The position numbers and the translations under genes are program-made. From IMG/VR virus record IMGVR_UViG_3300009551_000129, positions 1 to 21,135 of that record: DNA of 21,135 nucleotides. One strand, written 5' to 3'. Position 1 is the first letter of the stretch, and each line of letters starts with the position of its first letter. This DNA comes from a virus. Shown one piece after another: positions 20,197 through 21,135 of this stretch. A model generated the notes under the pieces. The model did not search any database and was not told where the DNA came from. It worked only from the letters and a program-made list of their open reading frames with translations.

Positions 20197-21135
20197 ATCG
20201 CTTACGACAATATTATATCTAGAACTGACGCACAGGCTCTCATCCCTGAAGACGTTGCGGCAGAGATAATCCAAAACACAATCAAACAGTCCGCGGCCCT
20301 TACGCTGATGCGGCGCGCGACAATGGCGACGAATCAGCAACGTATGCCGGTCCTGTCTGCGCTCCCGATCGCCTACTTCGTCAATGGCGATACCGGACTC
20401 AAACAGACAACTGAAGTCGCGTGGGGCAACAAGTTTCTCAACGCAGAAGAGATTGCCTGTATCGTCCCTATCCCTGAAGCGGTGTTGGAAGATGCGAGCT
20501 TTGATGTGTGGGGGGAAATTCGACCTAAGCTGGAAGAGGCAGTAGGCCGCACGTTGGACGCAGCGATATTCTTTGGCACTAACAAGCCTTCAAGCTGGCC
20601 AACTGACATCGCGGCATCGGCTGTCTCTGCTGGTAACGTCATTGCTCGTGGTACAGCGAACGCCGCAGCCGGTGGAATCGCTACTGACATCTCCGACACT
20701 ATGGCGACCGTCGAGGCGGATGGTTTTGACGTGAACGGATTTGTTACCTCCCGATCCTATCGTCGGTTTCTCCGCAATGCTCGTGACACTACGGGTCAGA
20801 AGCTTCTTGACATCGCATTGAACACAATCGAAGGTGAGCAGGTAGTCTATGCGCTTAATGGTCTATGGCCGACAGGCGCGAGTGCGGCTGAATTGTTTAC
20901 CGGAGACTGGATGCAATTCGTCCTTGCTGTTCGACGCGACATGACCTACAAACTGCTCGATCAGGCGGTGATTCAGGACAACACCGGAGCCATCGTCTAT
21001 AACCTAGCCCAACAGGATATGGTTGCGATGCGGTTGACGTTCCGCGCAGCGTGGCAAGTCGCAAATCCGATCAGTTATGACAATCAAGTCGAAGCCAACA
21101 GATATCCAGTTGGCGTACTTCGTTCGCCTGCCTAA
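20197..21135 (+). CDS. Major capsid protein (HK97 fold), ATC start codon
   Basis: 312 residues when read from ATC 20197 (MAYDNIISRTDAQALIPEDV). That beginning matches the N-terminus of HK97-type capsid proteins as I know it. In frame a TAA lies at 20182, and no ATG, GTG or TTG occurs until ATG 20308, which would delete 37 conserved residues. AAAGGAGG sits six bases before the ATC. The rest fits the fold: an N-arm, MPVLSALPIAYFVNGDTG and EVAWGNKFLNAEEIACIVPI (E-loop and sheet), the long helix FDVWGEIRPKLEEAVGRTLD, and a C-terminal domain ending DMVAMRLTFRAAWQVANP. This protein forms the icosahedral shell. Its stop is the last base of the window. Confidence 0.92.
   Translation: MAYDNIISRTDAQALIPEDVAAEIIQNTIKQSAALTLMRRATMATNQQRMPVLSALPIAYFVNGDTGLKQTTEVAWGNKFLNAEEIACIVPIPEAVLEDASFDVWGEIRPKLEEAVGRTLDAAIFFGTNKPSSWPTDIAASAVSAGNVIARGTANAAAGGIATDISDTMATVEADGFDVNGFVTSRSYRRFLRNARDTTGQKLLDIALNTIEGEQVVYALNGLWPTGASAAELFTGDWMQFVLAVRRDMTYKLLDQAVIQDNTGAIVYNLAQQDMVAMRLTFRAAWQVANPISYDNQVEANRYPVGVLRSPA

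Overview
This window is a stretch of a tailed double-stranded DNA bacteriophage or prophage (Caudoviricetes). The evidence is a recognisable packaging and head series in the usual order: small terminase (11842-12291), large terminase (12134-13645), portal (13651-15027), minor head protein in two pieces (16941-17354 and 17783-18280), scaffold-like protein (19534-20184) and an HK97-fold major capsid protein (20197-21135, ending with the window). Genes are packed tightly with many ATGA or GTGA stop/start overlaps. No integrase, replication, tail tube or tape-measure gene is visible, so lifestyle and tail type cannot be decided. The host is unknown. Base composition looks moderate, and the secreted-type beta-helix gene resembles proteins I associate from memory with Acidobacteriota and other soil bacteria, which is only a hint.

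Layout. (1) 1-3669: small accessory genes, including two membrane/coiled-coil proteins, several small CxxC (zinc-ribbon-like) proteins, and a tightly coupled HNH-like / adenine-type methyltransferase / zinc-ribbon cassette. A 375-base gap (1942-2316) has no convincing gene but carries two hairpins that look like minus-strand terminators. (2) 3730-11638: surface and receptor-binding type genes. These are a 778-residue protein with signal peptide, fibronectin III domain, right-handed beta-helix and Pro/Thr linker; several Ig-like or beta-rich proteins; and a 690-residue LamG-type protein with about twenty 18-20-residue repeats. (3) 11657-15027: a small membrane protein, then both terminase subunits and portal. 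(4) 15062-21135: the head module, interrupted by accessory material. A terminator and a membrane / RHH-zinc-ribbon / membrane cassette lie after the portal, two small genes sit between the halves of the minor head protein, and a two-gene minus-strand cassette with its own extended -10 promoter lies before the scaffold gene.

The most striking observation is that two genes, including the major capsid gene, appear to start at ATC. In both, the recognisable N-terminus reads back to a shared GCC-ATC-GCT context, no ATG/GTG/TTG is available in frame, and a purine-rich ribosome binding site sits just upstream. The capsid gene has the strongest Shine-Dalgarno sequence seen in the window. Other points worth checking are the split minor head protein, possibly leaderless genes, a nested hairpin over a ribosome binding site, and a repeated leader element at 608 and 895.
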